From the NCBI GenBank assembly GCA_045533115.1, contig JAZSHF010000044.1:1-7949 (forward strand): DNA of 7,949 nucleotides, in the 5' to 3' direction. The notes under the pieces are model-generated. The model was not told the origin of the DNA. It saw only the letters and a program-made list of their open reading frames with translations, and did no database searches. The position numbers and the translations under genes are program-made. This DNA is from Colimorpha_A sp045533115 (GTDB lineage: Bacteria > Bacillota > Clostridia > Oscillospirales > CAG-272). How positions within the stretch are numbered: the first letter of the stretch is position 1; every line of letters starts with the position of its first letter. Below are positions 1 through 5,988 of the stretch, piece after piece.

Positions 1-1
1 T

Positions 2-958
2 GACGTTCCCCCCTACAAGCGTCCTGTCAATACCGTGTTTCAGAAGTACGCTCTTTTCCCACATTTGAACGTATTCGAGAACATCGCCTTCGGCCCCAAG
101 CTCCACGGCGAAAAGGGCCCCGAGCTGACAAAAAAGGTCCACGAAATGCTGGAGATCGTCAACCTGAAGGGCTTTGAAAAGCGAAGCATCAGCACCCTGT
201 CGGGCGGTCAGCAGCAGCGTGTGGCCATCGCCCGCGCCCTCATCAATCAACCCCGCGTGCTGCTACTGGACGAGCCTCTCGGCGCGCTTGACCTGAAGCT
301 CCGCAAGGATATGCAGATCGAGCTGAAGAACATCCAACAGCGTATGGGCATCACCTTTGTCTACGTCACCCACGATCAGGAGGAGGCGCTCTCCATGTCC
401 GACGTGGTGGTGGTTATGGACAACGGCGAGATCCAGCAGATCGGTACCCCCCAGGATATCTATAACGAGCCGGTCAACGCCTTCGTGGCCGACTTCATCG
501 GTGAGAGTAATATTCTGGACGGCCAGATGCTGGACGACTATTACGTGGCCTTCTCGGGCAAGCGCTTCCGTTGCCTCGACGCCGGCTTTGAGAAAAACGG
601 GCCGGGGGATATCGTCGTCCGTCCCGAGGACGTGGACGTGGTATCGGTGGAGCGGGGTATGCTCACCGGCGTGGTGTCGTCGGTTACCTTCAAGGGCGTC
701 CATTATGAGATCATCGTCGATATCGGCGGCTTCAAGTGGATGATCCAGACGACCGACTACGTTGAAAACGGCGCGTCTATCGGTCTTTATATCGAGCCCG
801 ACGCGATCCACGTTATGAAGAAGTCGGAATTCTCCGGTATGTTCGGAGACTATTCGACCTTCTCGGAGGAAATGGAGCACATGTCCGACCCGACCTTTGA
901 TCCCGATGCCGAGGACGAGGATGAGAACGAGGACGCCTCGGAGGGCGGGGACGAATGA
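2..958 (+). CDS. potA: Spermidine/putrescine ABC transporter ATPase PotA (5' partial)
   Basis: ATPase subunit of the polyamine importer; it hydrolyses ATP on the cytoplasmic face to drive PotB/PotC. The frame is open from the first bases of the window, so the N-terminus with Walker A lies outside. Visible: PPYKRPVNTVFQKYALFPH (Q-loop, typical of PotA), signature LSGGQQQRVAIARAL at visible residues 66-81, Walker B VLLLDEP at 86-92, switch histidine in VTHDQEEAL near 124, then a TOBE-type regulatory domain at about 166-276 (IVVRPEDV). A GTG at 35 is internal, because the PotA-specific sequence continues upstream of it. The C-terminus carries an acidic extension of about 25 residues (DPDAEDEDENED) after the TOBE domain, which I do not know as a standard PotA feature. 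Leucine codons favour CTG/CTC, unlike the genes downstream. The stop overlaps the potB start (ATGA). The family call is secure; polyamine as substrate rests on the whole operon. Confidence 0.95.
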   Translation, partial: DVPPYKRPVNTVFQKYALFPHLNVFENIAFGPKLHGEKGPELTKKVHEMLEIVNLKGFEKRSISTLSGGQQQRVAIARALINQPRVLLLDEPLGALDLKLRKDMQIELKNIQQRMGITFVYVTHDQEEALSMSDVVVVMDNGEIQQIGTPQDIYNEPVNAFVADFIGESNILDGQMLDDYYVAFSGKRFRCLDAGFEKNGPGDIVVRPEDVDVVSVERGMLTGVVSSVTFKGVHYEIIVDIGGFKWMIQTTDYVENGASIGLYIEPDAIHVMKKSEFSGMFGDYSTFSEEMEHMSDPTFDPDAEDEDENEDASEGGDE

Positions 959-1776
959 AGCGCAAAAGCATTTTCCAGCGTATGGCGGCGGCTCCCCATA
1001 TAGTCTGGATGGTGATGTTCATCGTCGCCCCTATGCTTTTCGTACTCTATTTCGCCTTCACAGACGAAAAGGGCCGCTTTACCTTTGATAATATTCTTTC
1101 TCTTTCCCGTTATTCAAACGTCTTTGTCCTTTCCATCGCCTTTGCGCTTATTGCGACCGTGATATGCCTCATCATCGGCTATCCGCTTGCGTATTTTATG
1201 TCGAAGGCGTCGCCGAGGACGAGAAAGATGCTGATGGTGCTTATAATGCTCCCTATGTGGTGCAATCTTCTTATCCGTACCTATGCCCTGATGGCACTGC
1301 TTGATAACGGCGGTCTTTTGAACGCCTTCCTTGTCAAGCTCGGGCTTAACAAGCTCTATATCGTCGGATCCGATTTCGGCGTTATTCTCGGCATGGTATA
1401 CGACTTCTTGCCTTATATGGTGCTCCCGATCTTCACGACTATGACGAAGCTCGATAAGAGATATATGGAGGCGGCATCAGACCTCGGTTGCAACAGCTGG
1501 CAGACTATGACGAAGGTCGTTATGCCCCTTACCGTTTCGGGCGTAATTTCGGGTATTACCATGGTATTCGTTCCGTCTATTTCGACCTTCTACATTTCGC
1601 AGAAGCTCGGAGCGGGCAAGATCGACCTCGTCGGTGATACCATTGAGCGTCTGTTCAAGAATACAAGCACCTACAACGTCGGCGCGGCGGTATCGCTCGT
1701 TATGATGGTTCTCATCATTATCTCCGTCGGAATTATGAATAAGTTTTCCGACGACGACGGAGGTATAATAGTATGA
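955..1776 (+). CDS. potB: Spermidine/putrescine ABC transporter permease PotB
   Basis: First inner-membrane permease subunit of the polyamine importer, 273 residues, a usual family length. Hydrophobic segments lie at about residues 14-36, 56-80, 91-113, 140-162, 190-212 and 244-262, giving the expected six helices. The cytoplasmic EAA loop that docks onto the ATPase is at 172-191 (EAASDLGCNSWQTMTKVVMP), followed by TVSGVISG. The LLIRTYALMALLDNGG stretch at about 105-120 fits PotB-type permeases. The start ATG overlaps the potA stop, with a GGAGGGCGGGG purine run just upstream as ribosome binding site, so the two are probably translationally coupled. It ends in a short acidic tail and overlaps potC by 4 bp. 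PotB rather than PotC is assigned from gene order and the longer N-terminal region. Confidence 0.93.
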   Translation: MKRKSIFQRMAAAPHIVWMVMFIVAPMLFVLYFAFTDEKGRFTFDNILSLSRYSNVFVLSIAFALIATVICLIIGYPLAYFMSKASPRTRKMLMVLIMLPMWCNLLIRTYALMALLDNGGLLNAFLVKLGLNKLYIVGSDFGVILGMVYDFLPYMVLPIFTTMTKLDKRYMEAASDLGCNSWQTMTKVVMPLTVSGVISGITMVFVPSISTFYISQKLGAGKIDLVGDTIERLFKNTSTYNVGAAVSLVMMVLIIISVGIMNKFSDDDGGIIV

Positions 1777-2594
1777 AAAAATTTCTTTCAAGCGGTTATA
1801 TCTTCCTCATTTTCGCGCTTCTTTACGCGCCTATCCTCGTGCTTATCGTGTTTTCCTTTAACGAGGGCGGAACGCTTAGTGAATTTACGGGATTTTCTTT
1901 CACCTGGTACGAGGAGCTCTTTAACGACGAGCAGGCTATGACCGCGCTTAAAAACTCGCTCGTTTTGGCGGTTCTTTCGTCGTGTATTGCTACCGTTATC
2001 GGCACCTTTGCCGCGCTCGGACTTCATCATATGAAGAGAAAAGCCGTCAAGGGAGCGATAACCTCGATAACCAATATCCCTATGATGAACCCCGATATCG
2101 TTACGGGCGTTTCGATGATGCTCCTTTTCGTCGCCGTTGCGACCATCATCAAGGCGAACAACTTTATGGGCTTCGGCACGATGCTCGTGGCGCACACGAC
2201 CTTCAACCTGCCCTACGTTCTCCTTTCGGTCACGCCCCGCTTTAATTCTCTTGACAAGTCGCTGTCCGAAGCGGCTATGGACCTCGGCTGCACCCCGGCA
2301 CGCGCATTTTTCTCGGTCGAGCTTCCCGAGATAATTCCCGGCATCGTTTCGGGACTTATGCTCGGCTTTACGATGTCGCTTGACGATTTCGTCATAAGCC
2401 ATTTCGTTTCATCGCCGAATTTCCAGACGCTCCCTCTTTACGTTTACAACCAGACCGTGCATAACGTGAAATTCAGTATGTACGCGCTCTGCGCCATCAT
2501 CGTGGCGGCGATCCTCGCTATACTCCTTATTGTCAACTTCGCGGGTTCATTTGGCGACCGCAGAAGCAAGCGCGTGAAAGGAGGGGCAAGATGA
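1773..2594 (+). CDS. potC: Spermidine/putrescine ABC transporter permease PotC
   Basis: Second permease subunit, pairing with PotB to form the membrane channel; 273 residues. Predicted helices are at about 8-30, 61-85, 98-125, 133-153, 186-206 and 236-256. The segment YAPILVLIVFSFNEG near 18-32 is characteristic of PotC, as is the EAA loop at 166-186 (SEAAMDLGCTPARAFFSVEL) followed by GIVSGLMLGFTMSLDDFVIS. GGAGG nine bases before the ATG serves as ribosome binding site, and the start overlaps the potB stop in an ATGA. The C-terminal tail is basic (RRSKRVKGG) and probably cytoplasmic. It overlaps potD by 4 bp. There is no sign of the potC-potD fusion known in some Firmicutes; the two stay separate here. 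Confidence 0.93.
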   Translation: MKKFLSSGYIFLIFALLYAPILVLIVFSFNEGGTLSEFTGFSFTWYEELFNDEQAMTALKNSLVLAVLSSCIATVIGTFAALGLHHMKRKAVKGAITSITNIPMMNPDIVTGVSMMLLFVAVATIIKANNFMGFGTMLVAHTTFNLPYVLLSVTPRFNSLDKSLSEAAMDLGCTPARAFFSVELPEIIPGIVSGLMLGFTMSLDDFVISHFVSSPNFQTLPLYVYNQTVHNVKFSMYALCAIIVAAILAILLIVNFAGSFGDRRSKRVKGGAR

Positions 2595-3811
2595 AAAGAT
2601 CATTTTCTCTTTTTCTCATTTGTCTTACGCTTTTGCCCTTGATGTTTTCCTGCGGAAAAAGCGAAAGCAAGGTAAAAACGCTTTACGTTTACAACTGGGG
2701 AGAATATATCTCCGACGGAAGCGAGGGCTGTCTCGATTCAAACAAGGCGTTTGAAAAATGGTATTTTGAAACAACGGGCACGAAAGTGAAGGTCGTTTAT
2801 TCGACCTTCTCGTCTAACGAGGATATGTATGCAAAGCTCTCCTCGGGATCGGTAAGCTACGACGTTATCGTTCCGTCTGACTATATGATCGAGCGTCTTA
2901 TAAAAGAGAATATGCTTGCCCCGCTTAATTACGAAAACATCCCAAATATCGTAAATATCGCCCCCGAATTTCACGGCGGGGATGCTGAGTTCGACTACTA
3001 CGACGAGGGCGGGGTTTATTCGGTTCCTTATTTCTACGGAATGATCGGTATCATTTACAACAAGACGATGGTAGATGACACCGACCTCGGCTCGTGGGAC
3101 ATAATGTGGAACAAAAAGTACAAGGGCAACATTCTGCAGTTCAACAACTCGCGTGACGCCTTCGGTACCGCGCAGTACAAGCTCGGCATTGACGTAAATA
3201 CGTCCGACGAAAAGCAGTGGCGTCTTGCCCTTGAGGAATTGCGCAAGCAAAAGGATATCGTTCAGGGATACGTCATGGACGAGATCTTCAACAAGATGGA
3301 GGGTGGATCCGCCGCTATCGCCGCTTACTATGCGGGCGACTTCCTCGCTATGTACGAGAACAACAACGACCTCGGATTTTTCTATCCCAAGGAAGGCACA
3401 AATCTCTACGTTGACGCGATGTGCATCCCGAAATCAAGCAAAAACAAGGAGCTTGCCGAGGCGTATATCAACTTTATGCTCTCAGAGGAGCCTGCCGTTG
3501 CAAACGCGCTCTATACCTATTACGCTTCCCCCAACCGCGTCGTGCTTGAAAGTGCCGAGTACCGTGAGGAGATGGACGGCATTATGGACGGTGCATACGA
3601 GCTTATGTATAACACCGCTCATATCGAAGCGACGCCGTATAAGAATCTCCCCGGCGAACAGCTCGCGCTTATAAACAATCTGTGGGAAGAATTGAAGTCC
3701 GACATCGAGATAAGCCCGTTTATCCATCTTCTCTGTGCGGCAATCGTTGTTTCCCTTGCTTCATTTGGCATTTTCTTCGCGGTTCGCAAGAGGATCAGAA
3801 ATAACTACTGA
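2591..3811 (+). CDS. potD: Polyamine-binding lipoprotein PotD with an added C-terminal membrane helix
   Basis: Extracellular substrate-binding protein that delivers spermidine/putrescine to PotB/PotC. Residues 1-20 form a lipoprotein signal peptide (MKR, hydrophobic core, LMFSC lipobox-like site with Cys21 as the lipidated residue). The mature fold starts with TLYVYNWGEYI, and SYDVIVPSDYMIERL is the usual PotD/PotF motif. The protein is 406 residues, longer than the roughly 350 usual for PotD. The excess is a hydrophobic segment at about 377-398 (LLCAAIVVSLASFGIFFAV) followed by RKRIRNNY, which reads as a C-terminal transmembrane helix with a positive inside end. Lipid anchor plus helix would tether the protein at both ends, which is unusual. 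AAAGGAGG six bases before the ATG is a strong ribosome binding site; the start overlaps the potC stop by 4 bp. Confidence 0.92.
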   Translation: MKRSFSLFLICLTLLPLMFSCGKSESKVKTLYVYNWGEYISDGSEGCLDSNKAFEKWYFETTGTKVKVVYSTFSSNEDMYAKLSSGSVSYDVIVPSDYMIERLIKENMLAPLNYENIPNIVNIAPEFHGGDAEFDYYDEGGVYSVPYFYGMIGIIYNKTMVDDTDLGSWDIMWNKKYKGNILQFNNSRDAFGTAQYKLGIDVNTSDEKQWRLALEELRKQKDIVQGYVMDEIFNKMEGGSAAIAAYYAGDFLAMYENNNDLGFFYPKEGTNLYVDAMCIPKSSKNKELAEAYINFMLSEEPAVANALYTYYASPNRVVLESAEYREEMDGIMDGAYELMYNTAHIEATPYKNLPGEQLALINNLWEELKSDIEISPFIHLLCAAIVVSLASFGIFFAVRKRIRNNY

Positions 3812-3826
3812 TTTGAGGTAAAGAGT

Positions 3827-4204
3827 ATGTATTCAAATATCGGAAAGAAAATTATGATGCTGGCGGTAATTATTGCCGTAATAACCATGCTCGGCTCATT
3901 TGGATACGGTATTTATCTTATGACCGAGGATCAGACCGTCATCGGCGCGCTGACGATGGTATTCGGACCTCTTGCCGCTTGGATATCGGGCTTCTTCCTC
4001 TACGGCTTCGGCCGTCTTATCGACAACAGCGATTATATCGCTTATAAGATGGGACGCCGTGACGGTTACGGAATTCCCGATACGTCGGGCAAGCTCGATT
4101 GGAGCAACCCCGAGGATGACGATTCAGAGGAGTCCGTTCCCGCACCTCAGTTCGTGGCGCAGAGAATCGTTACCCAAAGTAAGCCGACAGACGGCGATAA
4201 TTAA
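3827..4204 (+). CDS. Small two-helix membrane protein at the end of the pot operon
   Basis: A 125-residue protein of unknown function. Two hydrophobic helices are visible, at about residues 9-32 (MMLAVIIAVITMLGSFGYG) and 40-62 (IGALTMVFGPLAAWISGFF), joined by a short loop. Next come YGFGRLIDNSDYIAYKMGRR and an acidic, proline-containing soluble tail (NPEDDDSEESVPAP) with no cysteine pairs or recognisable domain. The block WISGFFLYGFGRLID resembles, from memory, small Firmicutes membrane proteins with a YGFGxLI motif; I cannot check this. It begins 15 bp after potD with GAGG eight bases before the ATG and ends 8 bp before the operon terminator, so it is very likely co-transcribed with potABCD. 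A role in polyamine transport is possible only by association. Confidence 0.85.
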   Translation: MYSNIGKKIMMLAVIIAVITMLGSFGYGIYLMTEDQTVIGALTMVFGPLAAWISGFFLYGFGRLIDNSDYIAYKMGRRDGYGIPDTSGKLDWSNPEDDDSEESVPAPQFVAQRIVTQSKPTDGDN

Positions 4205-4206
4205 AT

Positions 4207-4602
4207 TGAAAAAACAGCCGAGCAAACGCTCGGCTGTTCTTTTATATTCTGTTTTGCTTTCTAATTCGTAATTTGATTCTTCTCTTGTTTCCGCCGCCGC
4301 TTAATCTATATAAATCGGTTTGTTTTTCATTCGAGATATCAAGCTGCACAACTTCTTCCCTTGCGGCTCGGAAACATATTTTCTTTTTCGCTATTCTCTT
4401 TTCTTTCAGATTTTTGGTAGTTAGCTATCTCACCCGCGGCTGCGGCTTTTTCATCTTTTAACCTACCGTTTTATCTGAATTTTCTTTGTGCTCGGCACCT
4501 ACGGTGTTAAAAAACGATCACGCATTTGCGGGTGAATACTGCTGTTCAACTTGTGCCAACGGTATCACCACTTTCTTTTTCAATTCTGCTATTTCCTTTA
4601 GC
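4207..4602 (-). ncRNA. Candidate non-coding RNA or decayed small gene, about 395 nt
   Basis: This unit is defined by its ends: a consensus promoter just upstream (4609-4637) and a strong T6 terminator at 4213-4238. No intact ORF of convincing length lies between. Possible RNA structure at the 5' end includes a small hairpin GCTA/TAGC and a longer-range pairing TACCGTT/AACGGTA enclosing GGCAC/GTGCC. I looked for hallmarks of RNase P RNA, tmRNA, SRP RNA, T-box leaders and common riboswitches and saw none. One reading frame running from 4604 to 4242 is broken by only three stops (4518-4520, one near 4466, and 4425-4427), so a decayed small gene is the main alternative. The ATG at 4604 lies at the predicted start of the transcript without a ribosome binding site. 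Confidence 0.4.
4213..4242. terminator. Bidirectional intrinsic terminator of the pot operon and the facing transcript
   Basis: An 11-bp perfect stem, AACAGCCGAGC (4213-4223) with GCTCGGCTGTT (4228-4238), encloses the tetraloop AAAC. On the + strand it is followed by CTTTT. On the - strand the stem runs into six consecutive T. It sits 8 bp after the last pot-operon stop codon and is also the first terminator met by transcription from the - strand promoter at 4609-4637. Confidence 0.9.
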
Positions 4603-4608
4603 ATCTTT

Positions 4609-4637
4609 ATTTTAGCACAACTTTTTCCGTTTGTCAA
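4609..4637 (-). promoter_or_regulatory. Consensus sigma-A promoter of the orphan transcript
   Basis: Read on the - strand, TTGACA (4632-4637) is separated by exactly 17 bp from TAAAAT (4609-4614). Upstream DNA (4638-4690) is very AT-rich with A- and T-tracts, as in an UP element. The predicted transcription start is near 4602. No annotated gene lies downstream on this strand before the terminator at 4213-4238. Confidence 0.75.
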
Positions 4638-4808
4638 TAGGTTTTTTATAAATTTTATATAAAAAGTTGTAAATACCTCATTTTATTAACGCAACGCGGC
4701 TTTTCGAACAACCTCATCAATCAAATTAAGGCGGTGTCGGATAGGTGGGTTTACAAGTTTGACAAGATAGCTGATATTGAGTTTTGAACAATAAGAAAAG
4801 CACCCTTA
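4638..4808. other. Intergenic stretch without a recognisable gene
   Basis: Bases 4641-4690 are AT-rich and probably serve the promoter next to them. Bases 4690-4808 have a more mixed composition. A TTGACA on the + strand at 4759-4764 lacks a good -10 at the right distance. I see no gene, RNA or repeat here that I can support. Confidence 0.4.
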
Positions 4809-4840
4809 GTAGGTTGAGCTTAGGGATAAGCTCAACCTAC
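4809..4840. repeat. Left terminal hairpin of the array
   Basis: A 13-bp perfect stem, GTAGGTTGAGCTT with AAGCTCAACCTAC, carries the six-base loop AGGGAT (4822-4827). Its loop is the reverse complement of the loop of the right terminal hairpin, and the two hairpins form an imperfect inverted repeat (24 of 32 positions identical by hand alignment). Confidence 0.85.
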
Positions 4841-4930
4841 AGTGAAATCAATTTGCAAAGCAAATTGGTGAAATACGACTCGCGTCGTATGAAATAGGCT
4901 TCGCCCATGAAATATTTTCTTCGAAAATAT
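4841..4930. repeat. Left arm: four hairpins with TGAAAT spacers
   Basis: The stems are CAATTTGC/GCAAATTG (4849-4867, loop AAA), ATACGAC/GTCGTAT (4873-4890, loop TCGC), an imperfect ATAGGC/GCCCAT with one A-C mismatch (4894-4908, loop TTC), and ATATTTTC/GAAAATAT (4912-4930, loop TTC). Each hairpin is preceded by TGAAAT, whose last bases often form the base of the stem. Confidence 0.8.
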
Positions 4931-4939
4931 TAAGGAATA

Positions 4940-4977
4940 AAAACGATCCGCCGCATTTTTGCAACGGATCGTTTTTT
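4940..4977. terminator. Bidirectional terminator at the centre of the array
   Basis: An 11-bp stem, AAAACGATCCG (4940-4950) with CGGATCGTTTT (4965-4975), has a 14-nt loop and is flanked by an A-run on the left and a T-run on the right. It would act in both directions. On the - strand it is the first terminator-like signal after the uxuB stop codon, so it may end the uxuAB mRNA. Confidence 0.7.
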
Positions 4978-4983
4978 ACCATA

Positions 4984-5075
4984 ATATGCCCAAAGGGCAT
5001 ATATCATATTGCGATAGCAATATTTCACATTTCCGCAAGGAAATATTTCATATTACCGTCAGGTAATATTTCATT
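4984..5075. repeat. Right arm: four hairpins with ATTTCA spacers
   Basis: The stems are ATATGCCC/GGGCATAT (4984-5002, loop AAA), ATATTGC/GCAATAT (5006-5023, loop GATA), ATTTCC/GGAAAT (5029-5044, loop GCAA) and ATATTACC/GGTAATAT (5050-5069, loop GTCA). Each is followed by ATTTCA, or by the degenerate ATATCA after the first, so the spacers point opposite to those of the left arm. Confidence 0.8.
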
Positions 5076-5107
5076 GTGAGTTGCGGTTATCCCTAACCGC
5101 AGCTCAC
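5076..5107. repeat. Right terminal hairpin of the array
   Basis: A 13-bp stem, GTGAGTTGCGGTT with AACCGCAGCTCAC (one T-G wobble), carries the six-base loop ATCCCT (5089-5094). At several positions where it differs from the left terminal hairpin both bases of the pair change together, so pairing is kept. It begins 24 bp beyond the uxuB stop codon, on the 3' side of that gene. Confidence 0.85.
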
Positions 5108-5131
5108 TTTGCGGAAGCTTTTTCAGTTATC

Positions 5132-5977
5132 TTATACTCCCGAATACGCCGAGAAGCCTGCGTCGATTGGGAGAACGATGCCCGTTATTGCCGAAGCGGA
5201 ACGGTCGTCGCAGAGCATCAGCGTCGCGCCGAGAAGCTCGTCGCTTTCAACGAAGCGTCCCATAGGTGTGCCGTTCAGGATCTTCTTGCTTCTTGCCGTG
5301 GGGTTGCCCTCCTCGTCAAAGAGAAGCGAGCGGTTCTGAGCGGAAAGCAGGAAGCCGGGAGCGATCGCGTTGCAGCGGATTCCCGTGCCCGCAAAGTGAG
5401 TCGCGAGCCACTGCGTGAAGTTCGAAATGCCCGCCTTTGCCGCGGAATACGCGGGGATCTTGGTAAGCGGGATATAGGCGTTCATCGACGAGATGTTAAG
5501 GATCGCGCCTTTGCCCTTTTTGACCATATCGGCGGCAAACACCTGCGTCGGGAGAAGCGTTCCCTGGAAATTGAGCTTGAATACGAAGTCGATTCCGTCC
5601 TGCGTCAGATCGAAGAAGGACTTTTTGCCCGGGGCTGCCTCGTGCTGATACTCGTTGTCGGTCGTTGCTGCGGGGTTATTTCCGCCTGCGCCGTTGACGA
5701 GAACGTCACATTCGCCGAGCTTCTCAACAACAGCGTCGTGAGCCGCCTTGAGCGACTCCAGCTGAAGAACGTTTGCCTGAAAAGCCTCACAGATGAAGCC
5801 CTCGGCCTTGAGCTCGTTTGCAAGCTTTTCGACGTTTGCGAGGTTGAGGTCAAGTGCCGCAACCTTTGCGCCCGACTGTGCGAACGCGCGAGCCATAGAC
5901 GAACAGATAAGTCCGCCCGCGCCGGTTACTACTACCACCTTGCCGGTGTAATCAATATTAAGAGGAAGATTTATCAT
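5132..5977 (-). CDS. uxuB: SDR-type D-fructuronate reductase (D-mannonate oxidoreductase)
   Basis: A 281-residue short-chain dehydrogenase/reductase predicted to interconvert D-fructuronate and D-mannonate with NAD(H) in the cytoplasm, as does the Bacillus subtilis YjmF type. Visible: nucleotide-binding motif VTGAGGLICSSMA at 17-29 with an acidic residue in ALDLN at 41-45, NGAGGNNP at 95-102 in place of NNAG, catalytic Ser in NISSMNAY (163/164), and the Tyr177-Lys181 pair in YSAAKAG. The C-terminal substrate region ends IDAGFSAYSGV. The insert NEYQHEAAPGKKSFFDL at about 108-124 fits the mannonate-oxidoreductase subgroup. AAGGAG seven bases before the ATG is the ribosome binding site and overlaps the uxuA stop, so the two genes are coupled with an 11-bp gap. 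The SDR call is certain; the substrate rests on uxuA next door. The E. coli UxuB is an unrelated long-chain enzyme. Confidence 0.86.
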   Translation of the reverse strand: MINLPLNIDYTGKVVVVTGAGGLICSSMARAFAQSGAKVAALDLNLANVEKLANELKAEGFICEAFQANVLQLESLKAAHDAVVEKLGECDVLVNGAGGNNPAATTDNEYQHEAAPGKKSFFDLTQDGIDFVFKLNFQGTLLPTQVFAADMVKKGKGAILNISSMNAYIPLTKIPAYSAAKAGISNFTQWLATHFAGTGIRCNAIAPGFLLSAQNRSLLFDEEGNPTARSKKILNGTPMGRFVESDELLGATLMLCDDRSASAITGIVLPIDAGFSAYSGV

Positions 5978-5988
5978 GGTTGTACTCC

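Larger units (their letters stand above)
4809..5107. repeat. Mirror-symmetric hairpin array, 299 bp
   Basis: The order is: terminal hairpin; four small hairpins separated by TGAAAT; a terminator-like hairpin; four small hairpins separated by ATTTCA (the reverse complement of TGAAAT); second terminal hairpin. TGAAAT lies at 4843-4848, 4869-4874, 4890-4895 and 4908-4913. ATTTCA lies at 5022-5027, 5045-5050 and 5068-5073, with a degenerate ATATCA at 5001-5006. The paired spacers sit at nearly equal distances from a centre at about 4958, which is also the centre of the terminator hairpin (4940-4975). Stem sequences differ from hairpin to hairpin, while stem length (about 6-8 bp) and loop length (3-4 nt) are kept. 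It codes for nothing and could be a non-autonomous mobile element, a structured 3' UTR or a nucleoid-associated repeat. Confidence 0.85.

Noticed and set aside
35..37. GTG at 35 as the potA start
   Set aside because: The frame continues upstream to the window edge with PotA-specific sequence (PPYKRPVNT), so the gene starts outside the window.
263..880. - strand frame opposite potA
   Set aside because: A shadow of the ABC ATPase: histidine-rich, low-complexity translation, antisense to conserved motifs.
4273..4461. + strand 62-codon frame after the pot terminator
   Set aside because: It is a Phe/Leu-rich translation of T-rich DNA, with no ribosome binding site or promoter, and antisense to the candidate - strand transcript.
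4482..4560. Resemblance of GTGCCGAGCAC on the - strand to part of a Cas9 tracrRNA
   Set aside because: It is a short word match only. There is no anti-repeat, CRISPR array or cas9 in the window.
4759..4787. + strand promoter with TTGACA at 4759
   Set aside because: At 17 bp the -10 would be TTTTGA, which is poor, and no + strand gene follows.
4841..5075. CRISPR array
   Set aside because: The repeated unit is only six bases, the intervening segments are self-complementary hairpins of 12-20 bases, and the spacer orientation flips at the centre. No cas genes are present.
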